Below the pieces are notes generated by a model. The model did no database searches. It was not told the DNA's origin and worked only from the letters and a program-made list of their open reading frames with translations. This document shows, piece by piece, positions 38,809-50,843 of a stretch of DNA of 64,000 bases. The DNA comes from Podocnemis expansa (taxonomy: Eukaryota > Chordata > Testudines > Podocnemididae), in the NCBI GenBank assembly GCA_007922195.1, contig ML681964.1:9653861-9717860 (forward strand), written 5' to 3'. The first letter of the stretch is position 1. Each line of letters opens with the position of its first letter. Both the position numbers and the translations under genes were made by a program.

Positions 38809-39468
38809 TAGAGATGTTAATGAAAAAGCAACAAGAGTCCTGTGGCACCTTATATCCCAGTGGTTCCCAACCAGTGTGCCGTGGGACACTGGTATGCCGT
38901 GGCAACGCCCAAAGTGCGCCCGAGCATGTCCGAGAGCTGGAGTTAAAGTCCCCTCCTACTCAGACCAGCCACCTTGGCTGTGCAGAGGTGGGAAAAGGCA
39001 GGGGTTAAAGTAAGAGGGAAGGCACCGGGATGCAGTTCCCGGGCCCCCTATTTTTAGGAAGGCAGCTTTCTGGCCCCCTAAAAATAGAGGAAGGCACTAG
39101 AATGAGGAGTTCCAGGGAGGGTCCCCTTAAAAATAGTAGGAGCAACCCCAATGCACTGTTCAGGTGGCTCCACCTTAAACCTGGCTCCAACTTAAGCCCA
39201 ACCAGCAGAGAGCTGCCACAGGCTGGGAGCATGTGAATCTCCCCCAGCAGGGCAGAGCAGCTATTGTCAGCCAGCCTGCAAACAACCCAGGTAAAGGCTT
39301 TGGGGCGGAGGGCTGCTGGGGGTTGCGTGGGGCAGGTATGTGTGTCTAGCAGAGGTGGGTGGGAGTGGCTATGTAACAGAGGGTGTGTAGCTGGCGGGGT
39401 GGGGTGGCTGTGGGGGGGTGTAGCTGGGAGCTGGAGGCCTAGTTCTGGCCCCTCCAGTGATGGGAGGG

Positions 39469-41747
39469 TCATAGAATCATAGGGTTGGAAGGGACCTCAT
39501 AGGTCATCTAGCCCAACCCCCGGCCAGAGGCAGGACCACTCCCACTAAACCATCCCAGTCATGGTTTTGTCCAGCCAGGCCTAAAACACCCCCAGAAATG
39601 GAGATATCACCACCTCCCTCGGCAGCTCATTCCAAGGTTCACCACTCTCCTAGTAAAAAAGTTTTTTCTAATATCCAGCCTCGACCTCCCTAACCTCAAC
39701 TTGAGACCATTGCTCCTCGTTCTGTCCTCTGTTACTACCGAGAACAGTGGAGCTCCATCTTCTTTGGAGCATCCCTTCAAGTAGTTGAAGGTTGCTATCA
39801 AATCCTCCCTCAATCTTCTCTTCTGCAGACTAAATAAGCCTAATGCTTTCAGTCTTTCCTCATAGGGCTTGTGCTCCAGCCCTTTAATCATTTTGGTTGC
39901 CCTCTGCTGGACTCTCTCTAGCATGTCCCTGTGCTTTTTATAGTGGGGAGCCCAAAACTGAACACAGTATTCTAGATGTGGCCTCACCAGTGCAGAATAG
40001 AGGGGAATGATCACATCCCTTGATCTGCTGGTAATACTTCTTTTGATGCAGCCCAGTACACCATTGGCCTTTTTGGCCGCAAAAGCACACTACTGACTGA
40101 TATTTAGCTTCCCATCCACCATGACCCCCAGGTCCTTTTCTACACTGCTGCTACTTAGCTGAATGTTTCCCAGCCTGTAGCGGTGCATGGGGTTTTTTCG
40201 TCTCACAAGCAGGATTTTACACTTGTCCTTATTGAAGCTCATAAGATTTCTATTGGCCCACTGTTCCAATTTATCTAGGTCTCCCTGAATCCTGTCCTTG
40301 CCCTCCAACATGTGTACTGTTGCCCCCAGCTGGGTGTCATCCATGAACTTACTGAGAATGCGGTCTGTTCCATCATCCAGATCATTGATGAAAATGTTGA
40401 ACAGAACCAGCCCCAGGACTGACCCCTGGGGCACACCACTCGTGACTGGTTCCCAGCTAGACATGGAACCATTGACTCCTACATGCTGAAACCGTTGATC
40501 TAGCCAGTTTTCTATCCACTTTATAGTCCACCTATCCAACCCATACTTCCTTAATTTGCCAATGAGAATGCTGTGGGAAACTGTATCAAAAGCCTTGCTA
40601 AAAAAAAGGTATAGCACATCAATGGTTCTTCCTGCATCCAGAAAAGCAGTCATCTGATCATAGAAGGAAATGAGATTGGTCAGACATGATTTACCCTTGG
40701 TAAATCCATGCTGACTGTTCCTGATCACTTTATTTTTCTCTAAGTGTTTTAGGATGGATTCTTTGAGAACCTGCTCCATAATTTTTCCAGGGATTGAGGT
40801 GAGGCTGACTGGTCTGTAATTCCCCGGATCCTCCTTTTTCCCTTTCTTGAAAATAGGTACTATATTTGCTTTTTTCCAATCCCCTCGCACCTCCCCTGTT
40901 CTCCATGAGTTTTGAAAGATAATGGACAGCGGTGCTGCTATCTCATCAGCCAATTCCCTTAGCACCCTTGGATGCAGTTCGTCCGGCCCCATGGACTTGT
41001 GCACATCCAGCTTCTTTAAGCAGTCCCTAACCTGACCTTCCGTCACCAAGGGCCTCTCTTCTTCTCTCCAATCTGCCATACCCATGGTAGTGGGCTGGGA
41101 GCTGACCCTGCCTGTGAAAACTGAAGCAAAAAAAGCATTGAGCACTTCAGCTTTTCCCTCATCCTCCATCACAAGGATGCCTGCCCCATTCAGCAAGGGA
41201 CCTACACCATCCCTGATCCTCTTCTTGTTATTAGTATACTTGTAGAACCCCTTCTTATTACCCTTTACATCTCTCGCTAGCCGCAACTCCATTTATCCTT
41301 TGACCTTTCTGATTTTATCCCTGCAGTCCCTAGCAATATCTTTATATGCCTCCTTAGTCATCTGACCAAGCTTCCACTTCCTGTAAGCTTCCTTTTTATG
41401 TTTAAGCTCAGAGCAGAGTTCTCTGCTAAGCCATTCTGGCTGCCTCACATGTTTGTTGTTCTTTCTCCTAATTGGAATGGCTACTTCCTGTGCCCTTAGC
41501 AGGGTTTCTTTAAAATATAACCAACTCTCTTGGACTCCTTTCCCCTTCAGATTAGCTTCCCAAGGGATCCTGCCCATCAGTTCCCTGAGGGAGCCAAAAT
41601 CTGCTTTTTTGAAGTCCAGGATTTTTGTTTTTCTTCTTTCCTTCCTTCCTTTAATGAGCATTCTGAACTCAACCATGTCATGGTCACTACTGCCTAGCTT
41701 GCCATTTACCTCTACGTCCCTGATCAATTCTTCCCTGTTTGTGAGCA
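39469..41747 (-). mobile_element. CR1 LINE, 5' truncated, 2.3 kb
   Basis: Minus-strand CR1 with its 3' terminus at 39469 (TCATAGAATCATAGGGTTGG, then AAGGGACCTCATAGGTCATC). It reaches upstream to the end of the endonuclease domain near 41747, where GC-rich hAT sequence takes over. No target duplication is evident, which is normal for CR1. Much better preserved than the CR1 remnants at 4.4 and 54.4 kb. Confidence 0.92.
39607..41747 (-). pseudogene. CR1 ORF2 (end of endonuclease, reverse transcriptase), broken
   Basis: One frame runs from about 41747 to 39607 with stops at 41293-41295 and 40090-40092. It starts at the end of the APE-type endonuclease (SSDHDMVEF). It then has the linker and reverse transcriptase: [38 protein letters not shown], motif A FFSKAFDT, motif [10 protein letters not shown], motif C FMDD, and a C-terminal segment [13 protein letters not shown] with [13 protein letters not shown]. 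In motif A the usual catalytic aspartate (LDFSKAFD) is replaced by phenylalanine, so the enzyme would be inactive even without the stops. The frame is lost near the end ([12 protein letters not shown]). It would reverse-transcribe CR1 RNA at the target site if intact. Confidence 0.9.
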
Positions 41748-42449
41748 CAGGCAGCAGGGGGCAGGGAGAGGGGAGGACGGGACACACTGGGGAGGGAGGG
41801 AGCAGCCGTGGGGTGAGGATTTGCCCTGGGTGGCAGAGAGCCACTGTGGAAAAGAGGGAAGTGGGGCTCCCCTGCCCTACCTTCCCACTCCCCAGTTTTC
41901 CCTCTGCCCTCCACAAAGCCACTCTTGTTCGCCCTTCCTCTCTTCTCTCTTGCCACCCTTGCACTGTTCCCCACATGGCTGCCCTTGTCCTCTTTTGCCA
42001 CCCCTGCCCTGCTCTGCTCCCCACACTCACTCCTGCCACTGCACACAACTCCTGCCCTCCCATGTTTTGCTGCCCCTGCTCTGCTACCCCTACTACTGCA
42101 CATAGCAGCATTTCTGAAACACTGTGCCATGATTCATGAATATTCATAAGTGATTTAAGTTAATTTGAATATTCATGAGTTTTCTAATGGTGGTGTGCCT
42201 CGAAAAATTTGATGGTATCAAGGTGTGCCACAGTAGAGAAAAGGTTGGAAACCACTGTTATAGACAAACAAATTTTTTTGGGCATAAGCTTTCGTGGGCT
42301 CCAACCCACTTCATCAGATGCATCAAAGTGGGTTGGTACCCATGAAAGCTTATGCCTGAAGAAATCTGTTAGTCTATAAGGTGCCACAGGCCTCTCGTTG
42401 TTTTTGCTATACACAGACTAACATGGCTACCCCTCTAGAGATGTTAATG

Positions 42450-44036
42450 TTTCTCACAGAAAATCTCACATGAACAATTTATAATGAAGGTGTTAGACAA
42501 CCTAACTATAGGAGTTGCTCCAGTTCCTCTTACTGTATGTAAATAGTTAATGGATAAAGTATATACCCCCACTTACAATCTGTCTTTGTTAACTCGGTTT
42601 TCTTCTCTCTCCATGCAGTAATCAAAGAGAATGCCAGTTATAAAACTCAGTTTTCAAATCCATCAGTTACATTTCCTTGCATAAAAAGAGGAAAGCTAAA
42701 CAGTCCTTGCTGCAGTCACATGACTTTCTTCCGTTGTCCTTATGCACACCACATACCTTTATTGTATTCTAATGTCTTTTTATCCTGTCCTCTACCACAG
42801 ATTAAGATATTCTATTTAATAAGAGAGTGACCTCCCAGTGTCATGAGCTCACCAGATTACATTTCAAGAAATTATGGAGACACGGAACAAAATTATTCTT
42901 TTAGGGTCTGATCCAAACACCATTAAAGACAGTGTAAAGATTCCAACTGACTTGAATAGTTTTTGGATCAAGTCCATAACTGTTAGCTGTCGGAAGTTCT
43001 TCCAATTATTTTCCAAGGGCATTACAATGTACTAGTCTCTACATTAGTCGTGGCTGGTTGTCTAATCTAGAAGGGGTTTAATTAGCTATTCAGTGTCAGA
43101 CTGTCATTTTTTAAAAATGATTGAAAGGTTCAATCACCTTTTTTTTGATCAATAGCACTTAGTAGTTGTTGTAATTCTACTGATAATTTTTTTTCCCTAC
43201 TATACTGTAGTTTAAAACAAACAAAAACATGGCAAGAGAGCTATTTCTAGTTGGATCATTTACAATAGTGGTTTCCCGACTTTTGTCTCTGTGTAGTAAT
43301 TTGTTAGAAAAAGATTCTCTCCAGATCATTCCTGTTCTCAACACACCAATCCCTCCATGGTTTTGTTCTCAAAATATTTCCTTCTGTCAACCACTTATTT
43401 CCATTTATTTGCCAGTCCAGTCATACAACCACAGGCAATGTTTCGTTCTCCATCACTAGCACTGCTGTATCTTGTCATTAAAGACCATGTTCACTTGCTT
43501 GGTACCTACTGCTGTTCAATAGCTCCAGGTTCAGAATAGGCAAATGATTTTACTAGTGAAAAATGTACTTTTTAGAGGTAAATATGCTTGCCTCTGAAAG
43601 CTAGATTAAAAGGAATTTTTAGTCTTAAAAAAACAGTTCATTTTTATAAGTCAATGAAACACTCAGTGTATATCATGAGTTATTTCTTTCTTTTGATTGT
43701 TCCTTGTTTTACTGTCCACCTGCTTTAAAAAACAGTATCTAATGTTTTCATCATCATGGATGACTATCCATATATTCAGCTGGAAATTTTAGAATGAACA
43801 GAACAGTATTTTAAAACTAAATAATCAGACAAGCGTGTTGTTCTTTGAACTCTGGAGCACCATTTTTGAAGTCCCCTTTTATGGAATAAAATGAAAATGG
43901 TGGAAATGTTAGTTGCTTTCATTTACAGAAACAACAGTGGAAGCAAAACTCTTCCATCTCTTTTTTCCAGGTCAGAGTGTCCAGTCATCTTGTTCTAGTC
44001 ATGAGCTGGGGCATAAATTACACTTTGTAGGTGAGG
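42450..44036. other. intronic, nothing recognised
   Basis: AT-rich, no gene or repeat recognised. Confidence 0.5.
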
Positions 44037-44044
44037 CTTGTGCT

Positions 44045-46418
44045 TCAGATGTGTCCAAACTGCAGCTCGCAAGCTGCATGTGGCTCTTTAAAGAAAAACT
44101 GCAGCTCCCGGGACAGCGCAGCAGGGAAGGGCGCCATGGCGGGAGCCAGGGGTGAGAAATTTGCAGTGGTCGGGGACAGCAGAGAGGCAGCGGCAGGATG
44201 AGAGCTGGCAGCAGAGGAGCAGCCTTGTGAGAGCTGCAGGAGAAAGCAGAGTGGTCAGAGCCAGGGGAGGGGTGGCCCTGTGGGAGCGGACAGGGAAGAA
44301 GCAAGGTGGTAAGAGTAGGGAGGGGAGGGGCTGCATTGAGGAGCCCACAGGGGAGGGGCCACATTGTGAGAGCCTCACTGGCAGGAAGAAGCAGCATGGT
44401 GAGAGCCGGGAGAGGAGGAGCAGTACTGGGAGAGCCAGCAGGGAAAGACAAGAACTCAGAGCAAGTACCTGCCAGATTGTACAGTTTACCCCCACGATAT
44501 TAATTCTACCCTCCTTGTCTGTGTGCATTATGATACAGTCTTTAATTGCATCAGTGCATGAGTTTTTAAATACTTTTCTTTTTTATATTGTTTTCTGGGT
44601 AAAAATTTTTAAAACTGGCAACATAAATTGATCAAGACCAAGTCTACAATGAACTACAGATAAGCGATGATAATTAGCAATTTAAACCTGAAAAGCAATT
44701 GTAAATTCATTTTTTTTAAAAAATCACCTGGCATTTCCAGATACTGTAATATAATGCAAAATTATTTCTCTTGTATTTCTATTTTGAGAATTAAATAAGA
44801 ATAATCAGAAATAACTGAAAATTGTTACATCCAAAACCACTGACTACTGTCAAAAGGCTATTTAAAAAATCCCTCTATTTAAAGAATGTTACAAGTACTC
44901 ATTATGGATCATGGTTCATTTTCAGCATGCAAAATGATTTAGTCTTAAAATAGACCACCACTACAGAAAACTGGCTTTAGAAAATAAAAATTCCTTAAGT
45001 CCATTGAACAAGTGTGCCTGAGACATCAGTATGTCATCTGTTTGCAGAAGGAACTGCTAGCACATTTATTTTATAAGAAAATTTTAATTAATAGAACTAA
45101 GTCAATTACCAAGATAATGTACATTCACTGCAAAGTTCAATAGCAGCACTGTACTACTACTGATTAAACAGCATTCAACATGTATTAATTCTCCTTTGTT
45201 GTATACTCAAAATCTATTTATATTTCAGTGCAGTGTTCATGAATGACTCTATGGGTATCTGAGCCCATTAGATGAGAATAATTGTTGTGAAGGGCTGAGG
45301 ACAGAAAATTGTGTTGTAAACTTTCTGGAAAAAAATCTCTCACCAATAAAGATTTTACTTTGTATTATAAAAACCAAATAATGGTATTTAGAATTTATAC
45401 AGGGCCTGACCCCAAACTGAATAAACTCAGTGGGATTTTTTTCCATAGTATCTTCTGTGCATGGACTCCAAAGCACTTACTGAGACAGACTCTGATCTTG
45501 CACTTTCTGTCCCTATAAATTCTCATTGATCTGTTGTGATTCTGAACAGTTGAAAAGGTGTCCCTGTGTGCATCTCTTCACAGGATTAAGATGAGAGCAA
45601 TATTTTCCCTTAGTATTACTCTCATTTTAAAATTAATTGTGTCTGAGTACACAGACCTTTTGTCTTCACTGTCCATGAGTATTTTAGTGAACAAGTTTAC
45701 TTGCAGAAATATTGGCAGGGAAGCAGGGGCATGGTAGGTGCCGGGATGGGGTGGGAGGCAGAAGTGCGGTATGGTTGGGGAGAGCAGAGAAGCAGCAGCG
45801 TGGTAAGAGAAGTGGCAACAGAGGGTGGGGGAGAGAAGCGTGATATGGTCAGAGAAGCCATAGCATGTTTAGATTTTCTCATAGGCCCTAATGCAGCTTA
45901 CTTGTTGTTAAAATAAAATCATGTTTTACAAGTCCTAAACATGATGTGGAATACTAAGAAATAAAAATACAAAGGAGAAAAGTTTAAAACTGAACATAGA
46001 TTACTTTCAATTTTTGGCACAACTTACTGATGTGAAGTTTCATATTCCACAATGAAATTCAAAACATTGTGCAATACTTAGAGATCAGCATCTCAGAGCT
46101 TTTACTTGCTGCACTGACAAGTTACTGCTCAGATTTTAAAAAAAACTTGCCACAAGCCTGTAATGTTCTACATCTAGCAACAGCTAAATTTTTACTGTAT
46201 AGGCCTAGTTTCAGGTAATCTTAAATAATTATTAGCATCTGACATTAGTGGATCAATATTTGCCCCATTTTTATGATAAAATTAAAGTGCACAATGAATT
46301 TTAAGCTTAATAATTTTGGAGTAAGTAAAAATATGTGGTTATATGTCTCAGTGCAGCTCTTGAAGTTTTAATAATCGACTTGTGCGGCTCTTGAGTTCCA
46401 TAAGTCTGGACACTCCTG
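44045..46418. mobile_element. longer hAT-type element, 2.4 kb
   Basis: Left end TCAGATGTGTCCAAACTGCA and right end CCATAAGTCTGGACACTCCTG are inverted partners. Flanks CTTGTGCT (44037-44044) and CTTGTGGT (46419-46426) are an 8-bp duplication with one change. Two GC-rich patches (44100-44460 and 45710-45870), rich in AGCAGCATGGT-GAGAG phrases, enclose AT-rich sequence. No transposase recognised, so either non-autonomous or carrying an unrelated insertion. The purine-rich open frames in the GC patches look spurious. Confidence 0.6.
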
Positions 46419-46720
46419 CTTGTGGTTAATGGGAGCTGATCATCATGTATGTCTTGTGGTGAAACTGCTATACCCACAGATTGTCTTCATGATGGAGTTT
46501 TCTGGGAGCCTGGAAGCTTCTGCTTTTACTCTAGTCTTATTCCTATTATAATTAACACAAGTATCATCCTGACAATATCAGGCTCTTTATTCACTGGGTA
46601 ATGTTACAAGAGGTACTGTGTGAATGTTGGTCTTCCACTATCTACTCTCCTACTGAAAAGCTCTGTTTAAGAAATGTAACCTGTTATCTTGATTATAATT
46701 AAGCTGATTTTTCATTAGAG

Positions 46721-46903
46721 CAGGGGCCTCAAACACGTGGTCTGTGGGCTGCATGCAGCCCCTAAAGCTATTTCCTGCGGCCCGCAACAACACTACTGTT
46801 ACTGATATTTGCAATATTGTTGTATGGAAAGGTTTCAGTAGTGTGGCCCTTGGGCTAACATACAGGCCTCATACAGTCTCGTGATTTGAATTTGAGACCC
46901 CTG
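46721..46903. mobile_element. hAT-type miniature element
   Basis: Starts CAGGGGCCTCAAACACGTGG and ends AATTTGAGACCCCTG, inverted partners. Perfect 8-bp target duplication CATTAGAG (46713-46720 and 46904-46911). Confidence 0.9.
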
Positions 46904-46911
46904 CATTAGAG

Positions 46912-48854
46912 TATCATGTTTCAGTTTGGTTCAGGGATTATTGCTATTGAAGAATGTACTTCTCTTGCTAGTTTTTATGTCATCAAGAGTTATAATGTAA
47001 GGTAAGAAGTATCCAGCAAACACATACATTTTTGTGGAGTTGTCACTTACATCTGAAGGTGTGTGGCCTTACAATTTTTTGGAGAAAGCTCCTAACTCTG
47101 AAGCCTGAGAAAGAGTTCACATGTTACAAAGGACATGATTTAGGCTTGTGAGATGCTGAGCCAGTGAGGGTTAAGCAACCAGCAGGCTGTGTGACCTAAA
47201 AACAACCTATAAGGACATCGTAGAAGGGTATTGAAATAGTAGACAGGACCATTTTTTATAGACAGTTAGCAAAGCAATGTTAAATAGACTAGGATTCTGG
47301 AAATGTAGGCTTGCACTGTTAGAGGATCAGAAGTAGATACTAATTGTATTTGTCTGTGTTTACCTATATCTTGTTAGAAGTTAAACAAAATGATCTGACT
47401 AGCTTATCAATGCAAAACTTCTGTTCTTATATTTCACTACTTTATTCTATTGAATCAGAGATCAAAAGCAGATATTACTATTTACATGGAACTTGTGGTA
47501 CAATAATATCATTATCTTTATTTCTCCTTGAAGTTAGTCATAAACTTGAGCTATTTGAATGGTTAATTGCCTTATGCTAATGAATGCAACTAGTTACCAG
47601 TTACACCTAGAAAATAGGAATAAACTTCAAAGCAACAATGTGCATTACATATTCTTCAGTCAAGGAAGTCCTGCTGCAGCCTCAACTTGCCTCAGTTATA
47701 AAAGAAGTTGGGTCTGATCCTGTTTTATCTCATATCTGCTTAAACTTTGCACATGCACTGCCTATGGAACAGATTTTGAAAAGACTTTTGCAAATCAGCT
47801 GCCTCACCATCTCTGCTAAGAAACTGACCTAAGAACTTTATTTACATTTGTATGTAAACCAATCTTTCATCCAGAGTAATGTTTCTTTTCTTTTTAGCTA
47901 AAACTAAAATTAGATAATAAGAATTGGCTATAATTGTATATTTGGGTAAGACTCAAACTATTCACTGATCTGGTTGGCAATGTGTCCAGTCTCTTGGGAT
48001 TGGTGAAACTTTCTGAACAGTGAACAAGATTTTAAGTAATCCTCATTGTGTAGACTTGTGTGGCTGGGTGGGTGCAAAAGGCTGGGTTATTTAAAGGATA
48101 CGGTATTTTAGCTTCTTGGAAACCAGTAATGTATTACAGAAGCTATTTTGTTTAGGACTTGCTGAATCTAATTATTAGAATAAACTACCAGTTTTGGGGA
48201 TCATCTGCTATGTTCTTTGCAGTTTGGCCTGATTAAGCGTTCTCAGTATAGTCCCTGCAGTGACTTCAGCCACAGCTTAATAACATTTCCCTTTCTGCCA
48301 GGTTACATTCATTGCATAATATGATTTTACAGCATGTGTTGAGGAATTACACAAGGCTATACAGAGGATTATTCTTCCCAATTCATCATTTGAATCTGCA
48401 AGAGCACATGCTGTACACAGAGTGAACTCTCACAGAAGAGAATTATAGTAACCCTGTCAGTTGAAAGTTGTAGGGTTTAACCTTTTCACTGATATAATTA
48501 TATATAAAAGCACACAATGTAGTATAATGATTTGAGCCAAACCTACTCCCTATATTAAAGTTGAGGGGGTTAGCCTGGTTAGGGATCACAGAGTAAGGTA
48601 GTTTTATTTACCAAAGGTTTTCAAATTTCATTTAGTTCTTGTGCAGAATGAAAACCAAAAACATTGAACTCCTCAGCAAAACAGAGGCTGTCTGCATAGC
48701 TAGCTATCCAGAACTAATAGACTTTGTAAGCCCTGGGGTCTTGACTTGAGGCAATCTCTCTTCCTGACCGCTTTTGAGTCATGGACCCTGTAAACCTGGG
48801 TCTCTGATTCCAAGGCAGTCCACATGGCTAGCTGGCTCAGAGCCAAAGCCAAAG
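46912..48854. other. intronic, nothing recognised
   Basis: No gene or bounded repeat recognised. A short AGCCAAAGCCAAAGCC stretch near 48841 precedes the A-rich tail of the PLE. Confidence 0.5.
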
Positions 48855-49650
48855 CCAAAAAAACCCAAAACAAAACCAAGGAGTCGTGTGGCACTTAAAG
48901 ACAAACAGATTTATTTTTCGCATGAGCTTTTGTGGGAGAAAATCCCACTTTGTCAGACGCTTTGAAGATGGGTGAACTTACCGAATGGAATGAAAATAAA
49001 TGCAAGGAGATATAAAACATAAGATCAGGTCATACAGTAACAGCAAATAAGAGCAGTCGTTAGGTTCAAACCCTGGGAAGCCAGAAGTCAAATTACCTTT
49101 TGTAATGGGAGAAGAACCCATAGACTCGATTCAATCCTGCTTTCACAGAATTTAATTTGCATATTAATTTGAGTCCAGCTGTTTCTCTTTGAAGTCTAGA
49201 TATCCCAGTCACATCTCTGATGATGGTTGTTAACAAATCATTTATCGAATGATTAGAAAGATGGAAGTGCTCAGCAACTGGTTTCTTTGTTTTGTGATTT
49301 CTGATATCAGTTCTATGTTAATTTATTCTTTTGCACAGCAATCGTCCTGTTTGTCCAATGTATAAGGTGTTGGGGCATTTCTGGCACAGACCACATTAGT
49401 AGATGAGCAGGTAAATGAGCCTTTGATGGAGTAGCAGGCTTGATTAGAACCTATGATGGTATCTATTGTGCAGATATGTGGGCAGACTTGGCAGCATGGT
49501 TTGTTGCAGGGGTGTGTGCCTGCTTTAATTTTTCTGTTGTTCTGTAGTTGCTGGTGAGTATCTGTTTAAGATTGGGCAGCTGTCTGTAGGGAAGGAGAGG
49601 TCTGTCTCCCAATGCTTGAGAGAGTGAGGGATCATCTTTTAGAATAGGAA
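48855..49650 (-). mobile_element. Penelope-like element, GIY-YIG region and 3' end
   Basis: On the minus strand 49410-49130 reads CQKCPNTLYIGQTGRLLCKR, then IN, a stop, HRTDIRNHKTKKPVAEHFHL, and further SNHSINDL. This is the C-terminal endonuclease of Penelope-like retroelements (the YIG half of GIY-YIG plus the R-N-H region). Upstream, a frameshift separates SSTNVV from CQKC. Downstream come TGISRLQRETAGL and a PLE-like C-terminus. The element then runs into ACTTTGTCAGACGC/CATGAGCTTTTG/GTGTGGCACTTAA sequence (48880-48972 on the plus strand) and an A-rich (plus-strand) tail, the same as one arm and tail of the short palindromic family. 5' truncated; the reverse transcriptase is missing. Confidence 0.8.
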
Positions 49651-50454
49651 GTCCTTAATGACGGACCTTGGAAACACTCAACAGCCCTTAGCAAAAAGGC
49701 TTTGAAAGCTCCATCAGCAGCCCCAGATCAACCCATGTGCACTTGCACAGCGCCCGATCTTTGGAGAGAGGCCCAACCACTGGCTGAGGGAACAAAAATC
49801 ACCCACCTAGGCCCATAAAAACCATAAGGTCCAGAAAGGGGGCTGTATGTTGTATCTGGAGGGCTCTGCTTGCACAATATGGTGAGAGACATTGGGATCT
49901 GGAGTGGAAAGATGGGCTAGCTCCACAGAACAGAAACCATTGCAGGGTGAGCACCGGGTGGTTGTGCACCTCCACACACCTATACATCTATCTCAACCTC
50001 CACCCCTTTTGGGGCCTCCTTCAGCACCTCCTGAGGCAGTACCTGACACATGACTAGAGGCAGGGAAAGTGCCATAGTGCACAAGGCCCCAAACTTCTTT
50101 CACATAGCACTTTTAAAATCCTGCCTGGTTTCCTGAAGAGCTTTGTCAGATTCAAACAGACCCTGTGGAACTTTGCAAATTTGAACAAATCAGCAAACTT
50201 AAAAAAAAAAATGTTTTATTGGAAATTTTGCAACTAGCTCTAGGAAGAGTTGAGTTCTAAAGAGGTAGAAAAAGAAAGAATCCTTTGAAAGGCAGTGCAG
50301 CTGTAGCCTACATGCTTTGCAGCTGCCAGCACAGTCCAGAGTCTATAGTAACCCCTGTCTTTCCTGTGACCGTTGTTTACATTTCAGCCATGGATCATAC
50401 CTATCTCTTTCCCTCCACAACCTACAGTCATGGGATCTGAGTAAGTCCAGAATT
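49651..50454. other. intronic, nothing firm
   Basis: 49690-50040 is GC-richer without coding similarity. 50130-50246 carries a decayed AT-rich foldback piece (GGAAATTTTGCAACTAGCTCT) like the repeats at 20796 and 55318. Confidence 0.4.
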
Positions 50455-50462
50455 AGTTAAAC

Positions 50463-50835
50463 CATGGTACTGCAACCTGTGGCTCCGGAGCCACACGCAG
50501 TTCTTCAGCTGCCTCCTTGTGGCTCTAGGCTTCAGGATCAAAACCTGCCCCCCTGCCACTGGGGGACCCTGTAGGTAGACCACATCTGGCTCTGGCTCCT
50601 ACCCTTCCACCGGGGGACTCTGCAGGTGTCCCATGTCAGTCTCCCAGTTCTCCCTGTGGGGGCCCTGATCTTAGTTCCAGGCCCCATTCCCCCACCAAGG
50701 GACCCTGCAGCGGGTGCACTGGTCCAGCTCCCCCAATCCCCTACAGGAGGTTACACCCATTGGGGTTCTCAAAACACTTGATTATTGAAGGAATTTTTTA
50801 AAAATGGCTGTTATCTTTTGGGTTGCCGACCCCTG
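50463..50835. mobile_element. hAT-type non-autonomous element
   Basis: Starts CATGGTACTGCAACCTGTGG and ends GGGTTGCCGACCCCTG, decayed inverted partners. Target duplication AGTTAAAC (50455-50462) and AGTTAAAT (50836-50843), one change. The interior repeats CCACCGGGGGACCCTGCAG-like phrases several times. Confidence 0.75.
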
Positions 50836-50843
50836 AGTTAAAT

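Larger units (their letters stand above)
38858..42257. mobile_element. hAT-type element inside the SINE-like element, itself split by CR1
   Basis: Starts CAGTGGTTCCCAACC and ends GGTTGGAAACCACTG, perfect 15-bp inverted partners except one base. Flanks TTATATCC (38850-38857) and TTATAGAC (42258-42265) are an 8-bp duplication; TTATAGAC is the ancestral sequence of the SINE-like host. Without the CR1 it is about 1.1 kb, in two parts (38858-39468 and 41748-42257), and encodes no transposase. Confidence 0.8.
38823..42435 (-). mobile_element. palindromic SINE-like element split by a hAT element
   Basis: The whole block is flanked by exact 14-bp copies of TAGAGATGTTAATG (38809-38822 and 42436-42449). 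Its own sequence is 38823-38857 plus 42258-42435. On the minus strand the head GGGGTAGCCATGTTAGTCTG is followed by CAAAAACAACGAGAGGCC, two inverted arms carrying GCATAAGCTTTC and AACCCACTT, and a tail ending CTCTTGTTGCTTTTT. This is a subfamily related to the 24639-24887 element, with CACCTTATAGAC instead of CACTTAAAGAC. Confidence 0.8.

Noticed and set aside
39005..39472. 155-codon open frame on the minus strand
   Set aside because: Falls in the noncoding left part of the hAT element at 38858 and is proline/leucine-rich without similarity.
41453..42139. 228-codon open frame on the plus strand
   Set aside because: Antisense shadow of the CR1 frame, continued into GC-rich hAT sequence.
44152..44631. 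150-160-codon open frames on both strands
   Set aside because: Purine-rich repeat interior of the hAT element at 44045; frames open on both strands indicate composition bias.
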